From the NCBI GenBank assembly GCA_937934465.1, contig CALGZO010000110.1, forward strand, positions 1 to 6,670: 6,670 nucleotides of DNA, in the 5' to 3' direction. The position numbers and the translations under genes were made by a program. This stretch comes from an uncultured Fimbriimonadales bacterium. GTDB taxonomy: Bacteria > Armatimonadota > Fimbriimonadia > Fimbriimonadales > GBS-DC. Below are positions 1-6,187 of the stretch, piece by piece. Every line of letters starts with the position of its first letter. Positions within the stretch are counted from its first letter, which is position 1. The notes below the pieces were generated by a model. It made no database searches. It saw nothing but the letters and a program-made list of their open reading frames with translations, and was not told the DNA's origin.

Positions 1-266
1 ATTCTTGGCGTCGCAACACCCCTGTTTCCACCAATAGAACCCGCGACGACAAGGATGTCGTCGCACCTGCCGACGAACAACACTGGTGCGACGCCATTCT
101 TGGCGTCGCAACACCCCTGTTTCCGCCAATAGAACCCGCGACGACAGGAATGTCGTCGCACCTGCCGACGAACCGTGCTGGTGCGACGCCATTCTTGGCG
201 TCGCAACACCCCTGTTTCCGCCAATAGAACCCGCGACGACAAGAATGTCGTCGCACCTGCCGACGA
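1..266. repeat. 95-bp tandem repeat carrying two alternating hairpins (2.8 copies)
   Basis: Copies begin at 1, 96 and 191 with an exact 95-bp period; the third matches only to 266, and the first is cut by the window edge. Each unit has two perfect hairpins. Hairpin B has arms GCGACGACA and TGTCGTCGC (43-64, 138-159, 233-254) with 4-nt loops AGGA, GGAA and AGAA. Hairpin E has arms TGCGACGCCA and TGGCGTCGCA with loop TTCT (87-110, 182-205; right arm only at 6-15). Between copies the stems do not change. The differences fall in the B loops, in one base at 30/125, and in a four-base patch at 79-82/174-177. No run of T follows any hairpin, so these are not ordinary terminators. No coding function is supported here. 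Confidence 0.95.
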
Positions 267-271
267 GCCTC

Positions 272-293
272 GCTTGGACACGAATGTCCAAGC
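272..293. repeat. Hairpin A, gene-proximal element of the left array
   Basis: A perfect 9-bp inverted repeat: arm GCTTGGACA (272-280), loop CGAA, arm TGTCCAAGC (285-293). It closes the left array on the side facing the plus-strand genes. Apart from one loop base it equals the reverse complement of the hairpin at 6188-6209, which closes the right array on the side facing the minus-strand genes; the match extends into the flanking CG and CACG. Confidence 0.92.
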
Positions 294-383
294 CACGGAT
301 GCCCCTTTCTCGAACATACTCTCTACAAACTCACAGAGCCTGCCCCTCCACTTCCGCCCCACAGATGCCCATAATTTCACTTG
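294..383 (+). promoter_or_regulatory. Leader of the plus-strand gene run with a possible -10 box
   Basis: This stretch is pyrimidine-rich and has no hairpin repeats. CATAAT at 370-375 resembles a housekeeping -10 box and lies 8 nt before the ATG at 384, so a transcript would start at or next to the start codon. I see no convincing -35 hexamer 16-18 nt upstream and no Shine-Dalgarno sequence before 384. A leaderless or near-leaderless mRNA would fit, but this rests on one hexamer. Confidence 0.35.
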
Positions 384-998
384 ATGAGAGCGTTCAATCC
401 GAACGACCAAGCGAGCGGGCTGCGCGCGGCGGTGCAGGCGCGTCGTCTGCCTGTGCTACCCCCACCGCCCTGCCTCTACGCCGATTTCCTACTATTCAAG
501 GGCGCGTGTCCGCAGTTGCCGCCCGCTGTGCTAATCTGGCACTGGCGCGACGCCCCCACGCCCGCCGTCGGATGGGACCTGCAGAGCCGTCTCCATGTGG
601 TGGGCAGCCCCACGCAGTACGATTTGGCGGAGCTGCAACGCTGGCGCGTCCTCTTCCCCCAGTGGCGACTCATCAGCAAGCGATTGGAAACCCTGCTGAT
701 CGCCGACATCGCTTGCTTATGGCTCACACCAGGCGTGGAACTAATTCCGCGCTTGCAGACCCTGCTCGGATGGCTCTCCAAAAAACGACCGCAAATGCCA
801 ATAATTCTGACAGGAATCGGGAGCGGCGCTGCCCAGAGACTCCAAATCTGGGCACAGGATAGGTATCCTCTATTGAACCTGAGTCCCTCGCAGGAGCTCA
901 CGGAGCGACCCACGCATGGCTACTATCGGCTGTTGCGCATCGGGGCGTCCCGTCGAGCGACTGCACCTGAGCCGAACGCAAGATTTACGAACCGATAA
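384..998 (+). CDS. Uncharacterised 204-aa protein preceding glgA
   Basis: I do not recognise this protein. It is predicted soluble, with no signal peptide and no clear membrane helix. It is rich in Trp, Leu, Arg and Pro, with a proline run at about residues 26-29 (LPPPPC), alternating hydrophobic strands in the middle, and a segment PIILTGIGSGAAQRLQIWAQ near residue 140-160 that could be a strand-turn-helix. The last ~20 residues are basic and look disordered. The frame is open from a TTG at 381; I chose the ATG at 384, but no ribosome binding site decides between them. Its stop is 18 nt before glgA, so the two are probably co-transcribed. Codon use looks like that of its neighbours. A role linked to glycogen metabolism is only a guess from position. 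Confidence 0.72.
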   Translation: MRAFNPNDQASGLRAAVQARRLPVLPPPPCLYADFLLFKGACPQLPPAVLIWHWRDAPTPAVGWDLQSRLHVVGSPTQYDLAELQRWRVLFPQWRLISKRLETLLIADIACLWLTPGVELIPRLQTLLGWLSKKRPQMPIILTGIGSGAAQRLQIWAQDRYPLLNLSPSQELTERPTHGYYRLLRIGASRRATAPEPNARFTNR

Positions 999-1003
999 CA
1001 TAC

Positions 1004-1009
1004 GGAGGT
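1004..1009 (+). promoter_or_regulatory. Ribosome binding site of glgA
   Basis: GGAGGT, 7 nt before the ATG at 1017, is a strong Shine-Dalgarno match. It settles the glgA start in favour of 1017 over the out-of-frame ATG at 1021. It also shows that this genome uses canonical ribosome binding sites, in contrast to the starts at 384 and 4654. Confidence 0.9.
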
Positions 1010-1016
1010 TTTAAGC

Positions 1017-2507
1017 ATGCATGAGAGTGTCTATCGTATATTGATGGTTGCGGCGGAGGTTGCGCCGTTAGCGAAGGTTGGCGGACTGGCGGATGTGGCA
1101 GGCGCACTGCCCAAAGCCCTCAACGCGCTCGGACACGAGACGCGCGTGCTGATGCCCGCCTATCCGATGATTCTCAACGATTCCCGTTGGCAAATAGAAT
1201 CTCTAACTCAGTTCGAGGTTGCTATCCGCCCTGACTGGACGGAGACCGCGTTTGTCAAGCGGCTCACGCTGCCGAGCGGACTGCAAGTCTACCTGTTGCA
1301 GGTGGGCGACTGGTTCGCCAATGCGGTCGACTCGGCGACGCTGTATGCGGTCGACCCACGCGCGTATGTGGCGTTCGCCCGCGCCGCTACCGAGTGGCTG
1401 ACCCGACATGCCGACTGGACGCCGCAAATCGTTCACTGCAACGACTGGCACACGGCTTTAATCCCTGTCTACTTGCGCGTGTTGCGCGGCGAACGCGCCG
1501 ACACGATGGCGACCGTGTTCACCATCCACAACTTGGCGTTTCAGGGCGTGTTTGAGCAGGACTTCTTTGCCACGCTGGGGCTGCCCGACTATCTGTTCGA
1601 TGTTGAGGGCTTAGAGTTTTACGGCAAGGTAAATCTGCTCAAAGGCGCCCTGCTCTACAGCGACCGCATCAACACGGTTAGCCCCACCTACGCCGCGGAG
1701 ATACAGACGCCTGAGTACGGCGAGCAGTTGGAGGGACTGCTGCGCCGTCTCGCTGACGAGCGACGCCTATCGGGCATCCTGAACGGCATCGATTACGATG
1801 AGTGGAACCCTGCGACCGACCCGTACATCGCCGCGCACTACTCCGCCGAGCAGCCGCAGGGCAAAGCGACCTGCAAAGCCGCGCTGCAGGAAGCGTGCGG
1901 CTGGCAGCCCGACCCGACCAAGCCCGTCATCGGGCTGGTCTCGCGCCTCACCGACCAGAAAGGGTTAGACCTAATCAAGGCGTTGGGCGCGAAACTGCTG
2001 CAGATGCCCCTCCAGCTGGTGGTTCTCGGCGCGGGCGACCCTGCCTACGAGCGGTTCTTCCGCGCCCAGCACAAACGCCACCGCGCCAAGGTACACGCGA
2101 CTATCGGCTTCAATAATGCGTGGGCGCACCAAATCTACGCAGGCGCGGATATGTTTCTGATGCCTTCGCGCTTTGAACCGTGCGGATTGGGACAGATGAT
2201 TAGCCTGCGATATGGAACAATCCCCATAGTGCGACAGACGGGCGGATTAGCCGACAGCATCACGCCGTATGACCCGTTGCGCGGCGTGGGCAACGGCTTC
2301 GTGTTCCGAGAGTATAAGCCGAACGCGCTCTACGAGGCGATACGCCAAGCGGTGGAATCGTTCGGCGATGCGTCGGCGTGGCAAGCGCTCGTGCCGCGCG
2401 TGATGCGTCAAGACTGGTCGTGGCGTCGTTCGGCGGACGCCTACGCCGCGCTTTACAGCGAGGCGCTGGAGACGCGCACTGCGCACAGCCGCGCCTATAC
2501 GCCCTGA
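1017..2507 (+). CDS. glgA: Glycogen synthase (ADP-glucose type, GT5 family)
   Basis: Transfers glucose from ADP-glucose to the non-reducing end of an alpha-1,4-glucan, the elongation step of bacterial glycogen synthesis in the cytoplasm. The 496-aa length fits the family. The N-terminal Rossmann-like domain has the sugar-nucleotide signature KVGGLADV (20-27), HCNDWHTALIP (140-150) and TIHNLAFQG (169-177). Then follow INTVSPTYAAEI and the LNGIDYDEWNP motif at the domain junction. The C-terminal domain has GLVSRLTDQKGLDL, SRFEPCGLGQM with the conserved glutamate at 387, and TGGLADS (408 onward). The end is the usual crossover helix rich in W and Y. The start is fixed by a strong GGAGGT site. 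No frameshift or missing motif is visible. The donor ADP-glucose is assigned from the family; neither glgC nor glgB lies in the window. Downstream genes follow after 52 nt. Confidence 0.97.
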   Translation: MHESVYRILMVAAEVAPLAKVGGLADVAGALPKALNALGHETRVLMPAYPMILNDSRWQIESLTQFEVAIRPDWTETAFVKRLTLPSGLQVYLLQVGDWFANAVDSATLYAVDPRAYVAFARAATEWLTRHADWTPQIVHCNDWHTALIPVYLRVLRGERADTMATVFTIHNLAFQGVFEQDFFATLGLPDYLFDVEGLEFYGKVNLLKGALLYSDRINTVSPTYAAEIQTPEYGEQLEGLLRRLADERRLSGILNGIDYDEWNPATDPYIAAHYSAEQPQGKATCKAALQEACGWQPDPTKPVIGLVSRLTDQKGLDLIKALGAKLLQMPLQLVVLGAGDPAYERFFRAQHKRHRAKVHATIGFNNAWAHQIYAGADMFLMPSRFEPCGLGQMISLRYGTIPIVRQTGGLADSITPYDPLRGVGNGFVFREYKPNALYEAIRQAVESFGDASAWQALVPRVMRQDWSWRRSADAYAALYSEALETRTAHSRAYTP

Positions 2508-2559
2508 CAGTCGCCTATCCAGGCGCGACGGATGCCCCTGGAGGAACGCATGATGCGGC

Positions 2560-2823
2560 ATGAACTGGACCATCGTGCCCCGCATTACAGGCGGGCTGGG
2601 CTGTATGCTCGTGTTGACCCTCGGCATCGCGGCAGGGGTCGAACCGCTGGTTTGCACCATACGGGGTCTCATCGGCGGTATGGTCGGCTGGATTGCTGGC
2701 GCGCTCTGGGCATATGTGATGAGCCAACTCACGCCGACCGAGCCACAGCCCGCCGCCAAACACGAGCCACAGCCCAGCGCAACCGACGAGCCGCCAGCAG
2801 AAGACCAACAAACCGCCGCCTAA
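2560..2823 (+). CDS. Small two-helix membrane protein between glgA and the sigma factor
   Basis: An 87-aa protein that I cannot place in a family. Two hydrophobic, glycine-rich segments are visible, about residues 9-26 and 37-55, the second with GGMVGWIAGALWAY; both are long enough to span a membrane. A hydrophilic tail from about 57 to 87 is rich in Pro, Glu, Gln and Ala and probably disordered. An in-frame TGA at 2551-2553 leaves ATG 2560 as the first usable start. GGAGG at 2540-2544 is 15 nt upstream, farther than ideal. The stop is 31 nt before the sigma gene, so the two are probably co-transcribed. Position next to a sigma-28-type factor allows a role in motility or in controlling the sigma factor, but nothing in the sequence shows this. 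Confidence 0.7.
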   Translation: MNWTIVPRITGGLGCMLVLTLGIAAGVEPLVCTIRGLIGGMVGWIAGALWAYVMSQLTPTEPQPAAKHEPQPSATDEPPAEDQQTAA

Positions 2824-2837
2824 CAACTTCGGATAGA

Positions 2838-2844
2838 GGGAGGT
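2838..2844 (+). promoter_or_regulatory. Ribosome binding site of the sigma factor gene
   Basis: GGGAGGT, 10 nt before the ATG at 2855. A second ATG follows directly at 2858, so either Met codon could initiate; the spacing to both is acceptable. Confidence 0.85.
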
Positions 2845-2854
2845 ACTGGCTATC

Positions 2855-3640
2855 ATGATGGACTCATTCCAAACCCAAGAAGCGTGGAAACAGTTCAAAA
2901 TCTACGGCGACGCTTCCGCACGGGAGCAGCTGATTCGTCAATACGCGCACTTGGTGAAAATCACGGTCAACCGTATCGTGCCCTACCCCCCCAGCGGTAT
3001 GGAATGGGAAGACCTCTACAGCTACGGCGTGATGGGGCTGATACGCGCAGTGGACATGTACGACCCCACGCGCAATGTGAAGTTTGAGACCTATGCGATT
3101 GCGCTGATTCGCGGCGCGGTGCTGGAGGCGTTGCGCTCGGAAGACTGGGTGCCCCGCTCCGCACGCGATAAACTGCGCCAACTCGAACGCATATGGGTGC
3201 GTCTGGAGACCAGTCTCGGACGCCCGCCCACCGACGAGGAAGCCGCCGAAGCGCTCGGCGTCTCGACCGCAGAGTATCGCCAGTTGCTTATCGACTACGC
3301 CCGCACGAACACCATCTCGCTGGAAGCGTGTCTGGTTAATGGCGACGACGAGGAGAACGGCTCGCTGCTGGACAGCCTCGCCCACACGGACGACCCTTAC
3401 GAGGAACTGCTGGAGCGCGAGCAGACCCGCGCACTCACGCAAGCCATCGAGAACCTCGCCGAGCGCGAACGGACAGTCATCCAACTCTACTACTACGAAG
3501 GGTTGACCTTCAAAGAGATTGGGCAGGTGATGAACATCTCGGAGTCGCGCGTGTATCAGATTCACACGCGGGCGTTGGCGCGCCTGCGCGAGCAGCTGTG
3601 CGGTTCCGCCGTTGATCCGAACCCTCCAGAGGCAGGCTGA
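2855..3640 (+). CDS. fliA: RNA polymerase sigma factor of the FliA/WhiG (sigma-28) type
   Basis: Directs RNA polymerase to a dedicated promoter class, in relatives mostly flagellar, chemotaxis and motility genes. At 261 aa it has the length of a group 3 sigma factor. Region 2 (about 25-96) shows WEDLYSYGVMGLIRAVDMYD and VKFETYAIALIRGAVLEALRS. The following EDWVPRSARDKLRQLE matches the DWVPRSVR signature that separates FliA, SigD and WhiG from housekeeping factors. Region 3 (about 97-160) includes LGRPPTDEEAAEALGVS. Region 4 (about 193-248) has LAERERTVIQLYYYEGLTF and the helix-turn-helix KEIGQVMNISESRVYQIHTRA. A short Pro-rich tail ends the protein. It follows the small membrane protein by 31 nt, and its stop is 9 nt from that of the convergent cyclase gene. 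The name fliA is by class; sigD or whiG would be equally defensible because no flagellar gene is in view. Confidence 0.93.
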   Translation: MMDSFQTQEAWKQFKIYGDASAREQLIRQYAHLVKITVNRIVPYPPSGMEWEDLYSYGVMGLIRAVDMYDPTRNVKFETYAIALIRGAVLEALRSEDWVPRSARDKLRQLERIWVRLETSLGRPPTDEEAAEALGVSTAEYRQLLIDYARTNTISLEACLVNGDDEENGSLLDSLAHTDDPYEELLEREQTRALTQAIENLAERERTVIQLYYYEGLTFKEIGQVMNISESRVYQIHTRALARLREQLCGSAVDPNPPEAG

Positions 3641-3649
3641 CGCGCTCGC

Positions 3650-4654
3650 TCACGCCGCCATCCGATCCCGACCTGACTGCTTCGCCTGATAGAGCAACTC
3701 GTCGGCGCGTTGGAACCACTGTTCGGGCGTCTCGTGCGGCTGCAGCTCCGCCACGCCGATGGAGACCGTGATGCGCAGCGGCTCGCCGTCGGGGATAACC
3801 ACAGGTTCGCGCCGCACGAGGTCGATAATCTGCTGCGCAATCTTTTGGGCGTCGCGCAGGGCGGTCTCGCGCAGAATGACGGCGAACTCCTCGCCCCCGT
3901 AGCGCGCCACGAAGTCGCTCTTGCGCTTGCACACGCGCACGAGGCGCTCCGCCGTCGCTCGGAGCGCCTCGTCGCCCGCCGCATGCCCGTAGGTATCGTT
4001 CACCTGCTTGAAGTGGTCGATATCGACGAGCAGCAGCGTGGCAGGATACTGAAACAGTCGGTTCACGGCGACGGTATGCTGCAGGCAGCTCTCGAAGGCG
4101 CGACGGTTATAAAGGTTGGTGAGTGGGTCGGTGGTGCTTTCGCGCCGCGCCTGCTCAAGCTCGCGCATCAGGTGATGTACCTGCCCTTGCAGTTGCTGGA
4201 GCGTCTCGCGTTGGCGTCGCTCGCGCTTCTCGATTACTTGCGTGATGGACTGCAGTGTCTGGCGCAGGGCGCGGATGTCCAGCGTATCGGCTTGCTGGCT
4301 CAGTTGGCGCACCTGCTGATGGATGAGAGCGTCCTCCTGCGCCTCCTCTTGGGTCATCGCGGCGAGCGCGTTCAACAAGTGCCACACCATATCGCGCAGG
4401 TCGTTCAAGTGCCCTTCCACCAGCAGCCGTTCATCTTGGCGTTGCTCGCGCACAGTGGGCAGGATTGCGCTGAACTCTGCCACGCGCGCCTGCTCACATA
4501 ACTGCTGGAACAGGCGTCGGGTCGCCTCCGCGCGCCGACGATGCGTCTCAAAAGCGTACTCGCCCAGTGTCTCCAGTATCGCCGTCAACAACTCGCGCTC
4601 GTACGGCGCTTCGCCATCCGTGAAACGCCGAAGCCATATCTCCAACCAACCCAC
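3650..4654 (-). CDS. Diguanylate cyclase with an N-terminal helical domain (GGDEF)
   Basis: Makes c-di-GMP from two GTP. Taken from GTG 4654, the protein is 334 aa. Residues 1-110 are helical and unrecognised; about 112-172 is Gln/Arg/Glu-rich and likely a coiled coil that would pair two catalytic domains. The GGDEF domain runs from about 174 (TTDPLTNLYNRRAFE) to the end. It has the metal-binding DIDHFKQVNDTYGH (211 onward), the intact active site GGEEF (253-257), and an RxxD inhibition site (R244, D247) five residues before it, so product feedback is expected. No membrane helix or signal peptide is present: a cytoplasmic enzyme. The open frame continues upstream to 5083, but that part is low-complexity Arg/Ala/Gly translation antiphase to the oxidase gene. 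The start could also be TTG 4645. No Shine-Dalgarno sequence precedes either. It lies 83 nt after the oxidase gene, same strand. Confidence 0.9.
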   Translation of the reverse strand: MGWLEIWLRRFTDGEAPYERELLTAILETLGEYAFETHRRRAEATRRLFQQLCEQARVAEFSAILPTVREQRQDERLLVEGHLNDLRDMVWHLLNALAAMTQEEAQEDALIHQQVRQLSQQADTLDIRALRQTLQSITQVIEKRERRQRETLQQLQGQVHHLMRELEQARRESTTDPLTNLYNRRAFESCLQHTVAVNRLFQYPATLLLVDIDHFKQVNDTYGHAAGDEALRATAERLVRVCKRKSDFVARYGGEEFAVILRETALRDAQKIAQQIIDLVRREPVVIPDGEPLRITVSIGVAELQPHETPEQWFQRADELLYQAKQSGRDRMAA

Positions 4655-4662
4655 ACAAAGTA

Positions 4663-4670
4663 TTATCGGC
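4663..4670 (-). promoter_or_regulatory. Candidate sigma-28-type -10 box upstream of the cyclase
   Basis: Read on the minus strand, 4670 to 4663 is GCCGATAA, identical to the sigma-28 (FliA) -10 consensus. It ends 8 nt before the GTG at 4654, so the transcript would begin almost at the start codon. The -35 side is poor: at the usual 15-nt spacing the tetramer is CAAG rather than TAAA; GAAA occurs at a 12-nt spacing. The same bases also contain GATAAT (4667-4662), so a housekeeping promoter is an alternative reading. It lies in the gap between oxidase and cyclase genes. Confidence 0.42.
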
Positions 4671-4737
4671 GCGCAACGCCATTTTCTTGGATAGGCTGGC
4701 AGCTGTTCAACTTCGGCGCGACCTGCGGCAGCAACAA

Positions 4738-6177
4738 CTAAGTTAGGGGTAATATGCCCCGTTCGTCGAGCGCGGCTTTGAGGGCGCGCATTAGGCGCAG
4801 TTCCCCCGCGCCGAGCGGCGAACGGGGCAACTCCCCGTCCGAGTGGGCGCGCAGCCAATCCGCGCCGTTCAACACGCGATATTTCGCCTGTAGCGTCCGC
4901 ACGCGCTGAATCAGCGTCTCGCTCAGCCCGCTCGCATCGGCTGCGACATACAGCACGCCGCTGCCCGCGTGCGCCACTGCCGAGACGCCCTGCAGTTCCG
5001 TCCAGCGCGCCATCGCCTCGCCCACCTCGTTGGGGCGCAGGAAGATTTGTATCAGCAGCGGATGCGTGCGTGGGGCGAGCCAATCGCGCAGGTGTGCGAG
5101 TTGCGTCGCGTCAATCGGCTCGGCTGGGTAGCCCTGCGCGTGGAGCTGCTGAACCTGCCACGCCACGCCTTCGGGTCTGCCAGAGAACTCCATCCAGACA
5201 TACGGCAAAGGCGGCGAGGTATCTGTTTCGGGTTGCGTTTGCGGTTCAGGCGAGGCGAGCGTGCGGGGTGGTGCAAGCGTGGGCGCGTCCATCACCCCTA
5301 CTCCGCCGTAAACCGTCAGCGTGCGTGGGCGCGACAGCCGCTCGGAGGTCGCCCCCACCACTGTCAGGGGTTGCTGCGAGGTCATCTCGCCCCACTCCCA
5401 CGCCACCTGCGACACGGCGCGTAGCCCAGATAGCCCCTGAAACGCTCCGCCGCGCAACGCCGCGACGCTAATCCCGTCAGGTTGGATAGGCAGGCGCATC
5501 AGCGACGCGAGCGTGGCGGGCAGGTCTTGCCAAGTGGTGAACCAGCCGACCGCATCGAACTGCGCAGGCTCAGGCTGCACCTTGAGCGTAATCTCTGTAA
5601 TCACTGCCAGCGTGCCCCATGCGCCGCATAGCAGACGGTGGAGGTCGTAGCCAGCGACGCTCTTAACCACCTTCGCGCCGCTTTTGAAGGCAACGCCGTC
5701 GGGCAGCACGGCGCGTAGCGCCAGCAATCGGTCGCGCGGCGTCCCGTACCTGTAGCGCCACGAACCCGAACGGTTGCTCGATACAATCCCACCGATAGTC
5801 GCCTCCGTCGGCAGCGCAGGGTTCCACGGCAGGTACTGGTTATGCTCGCGCAGCACATCTTGCACTGCTTGAAGCGTCATGCCTGCGCCGACAGTCAGCA
5901 CCAAGTCTTGGGGCGAGTAGTCTACCACGCGGTTCAGGCGGCGCGTGCTGAGCAGCCACCAAGGGCGTTCGTGTGGGCTGAGATGCGTTAGGTGTGTGCC
6001 GTTGCCGGCGACGATGCATGGCGCGCGCACGCCCTGCGCATACTCCATCAAGGCGCACACCTCCGCCTCGCTCTCTGGCGTCACAACAGCGGCGGGCAGG
6101 GCGTCGCCTATTCGGTACGATTCGGCATCCTCGCCTATGCCCGCCGCGCCCACTATCGCGTAAAGACCTTCACGCAT
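4738..6177 (-). CDS. glcE: FAD-linked oxidase, glycolate oxidase subunit GlcE-like
   Basis: Resembles the FAD-binding subunit GlcE of glycolate dehydrogenase, which oxidises glycolate to glyoxylate together with GlcD and GlcF. From ATG 6177 it is 479 aa, longer than usual for GlcE (roughly 350-420). The PCMH-type FAD domain has VAGNGTHL (56-63), LVLTVGAGMTL (92-102), PTEATIGGIVSSNRSGSWRY (123-142) with GTPRD after it, and KVVKSVAGYDLHRLLCGAWG (169-188) followed by TLAVITE. The AGYDLHRL block is characteristic of GlcE. Extra length comes partly from a Pro/Thr/Gln-rich linker near 270-300. The end, LDERGILPLT, lacks the usual NPG after the GIL motif. The frame is open to 6507 but residues before 6177 are translated hairpin repeats. 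AAGGA lies only 1 nt before the ATG; GTG 6153 is a possible alternative start. Partners GlcD and GlcF are not in the window, so the substrate is uncertain. Confidence 0.8.
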   Translation of the reverse strand: MREGLYAIVGAAGIGEDAESYRIGDALPAAVVTPESEAEVCALMEYAQGVRAPCIVAGNGTHLTHLSPHERPWWLLSTRRLNRVVDYSPQDLVLTVGAGMTLQAVQDVLREHNQYLPWNPALPTEATIGGIVSSNRSGSWRYRYGTPRDRLLALRAVLPDGVAFKSGAKVVKSVAGYDLHRLLCGAWGTLAVITEITLKVQPEPAQFDAVGWFTTWQDLPATLASLMRLPIQPDGISVAALRGGAFQGLSGLRAVSQVAWEWGEMTSQQPLTVVGATSERLSRPRTLTVYGGVGVMDAPTLAPPRTLASPEPQTQPETDTSPPLPYVWMEFSGRPEGVAWQVQQLHAQGYPAEPIDATQLAHLRDWLAPRTHPLLIQIFLRPNEVGEAMARWTELQGVSAVAHAGSGVLYVAADASGLSETLIQRVRTLQAKYRVLNGADWLRAHSDGELPRSPLGAGELRLMRALKAALDERGILPLT

Positions 6178-6187
6178 ATCCTTCGTG

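Noticed and set aside
1..293. CRISPR array, because of regular repeats
   Set aside because: The 95-bp units are nearly identical throughout, with no unique spacers of constant length; the palindromes are tandem hairpins and no cas gene is in the window.
86..862. 258-codon open frame on the plus strand through the left array
   Set aside because: It starts inside the tandem repeat and then runs in another frame over the gene at 384-998; its product is Arg/Ala/Pro-rich low complexity with repeated segments copied from the 95-bp unit.
991..998. Sigma-28-like box ACCGATAA before glgA
   Set aside because: It matches 7 of 8 bases but has no TAAA-like element upstream, and transcription from it would start at or in the glgA ribosome binding site; a similar 7-of-8 match (GTCGATAA at 3821-3828) occurs inside a gene.
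2508..2540. Terminator after glgA
   Set aside because: The inverted bases CGCC/GGCG and GTCGC/GCGAC around 2511-2530 form only short alternative stems and no T-run follows.
2532..2858. 108-codon frame overlapping the small membrane protein
   Set aside because: Its product is Arg/His-rich and patternless, while the frame from 2560 gives two clean hydrophobic segments and ends neatly before the sigma gene's ribosome site.
3710..4501. 263-codon plus-strand frame opposite the cyclase
   Set aside because: It is the antisense shadow of the cyclase, whose GGDEF motifs are intact on the minus strand; the plus-strand product has no recognisable domain.
4655..5083. N-terminal extension of the cyclase to 5083
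   Set aside because: The extra 143 codons overlap the oxidase coding region in another frame and give Arg/Ala/Gly-rich sequence; plausible protein begins only around GTG 4654.
6179..6183. AAGGA (minus strand) as Shine-Dalgarno for the oxidase
   Set aside because: Only 1 nt separates it from the ATG at 6177, too close to act as a normal ribosome binding site; the start was chosen by family resemblance instead.
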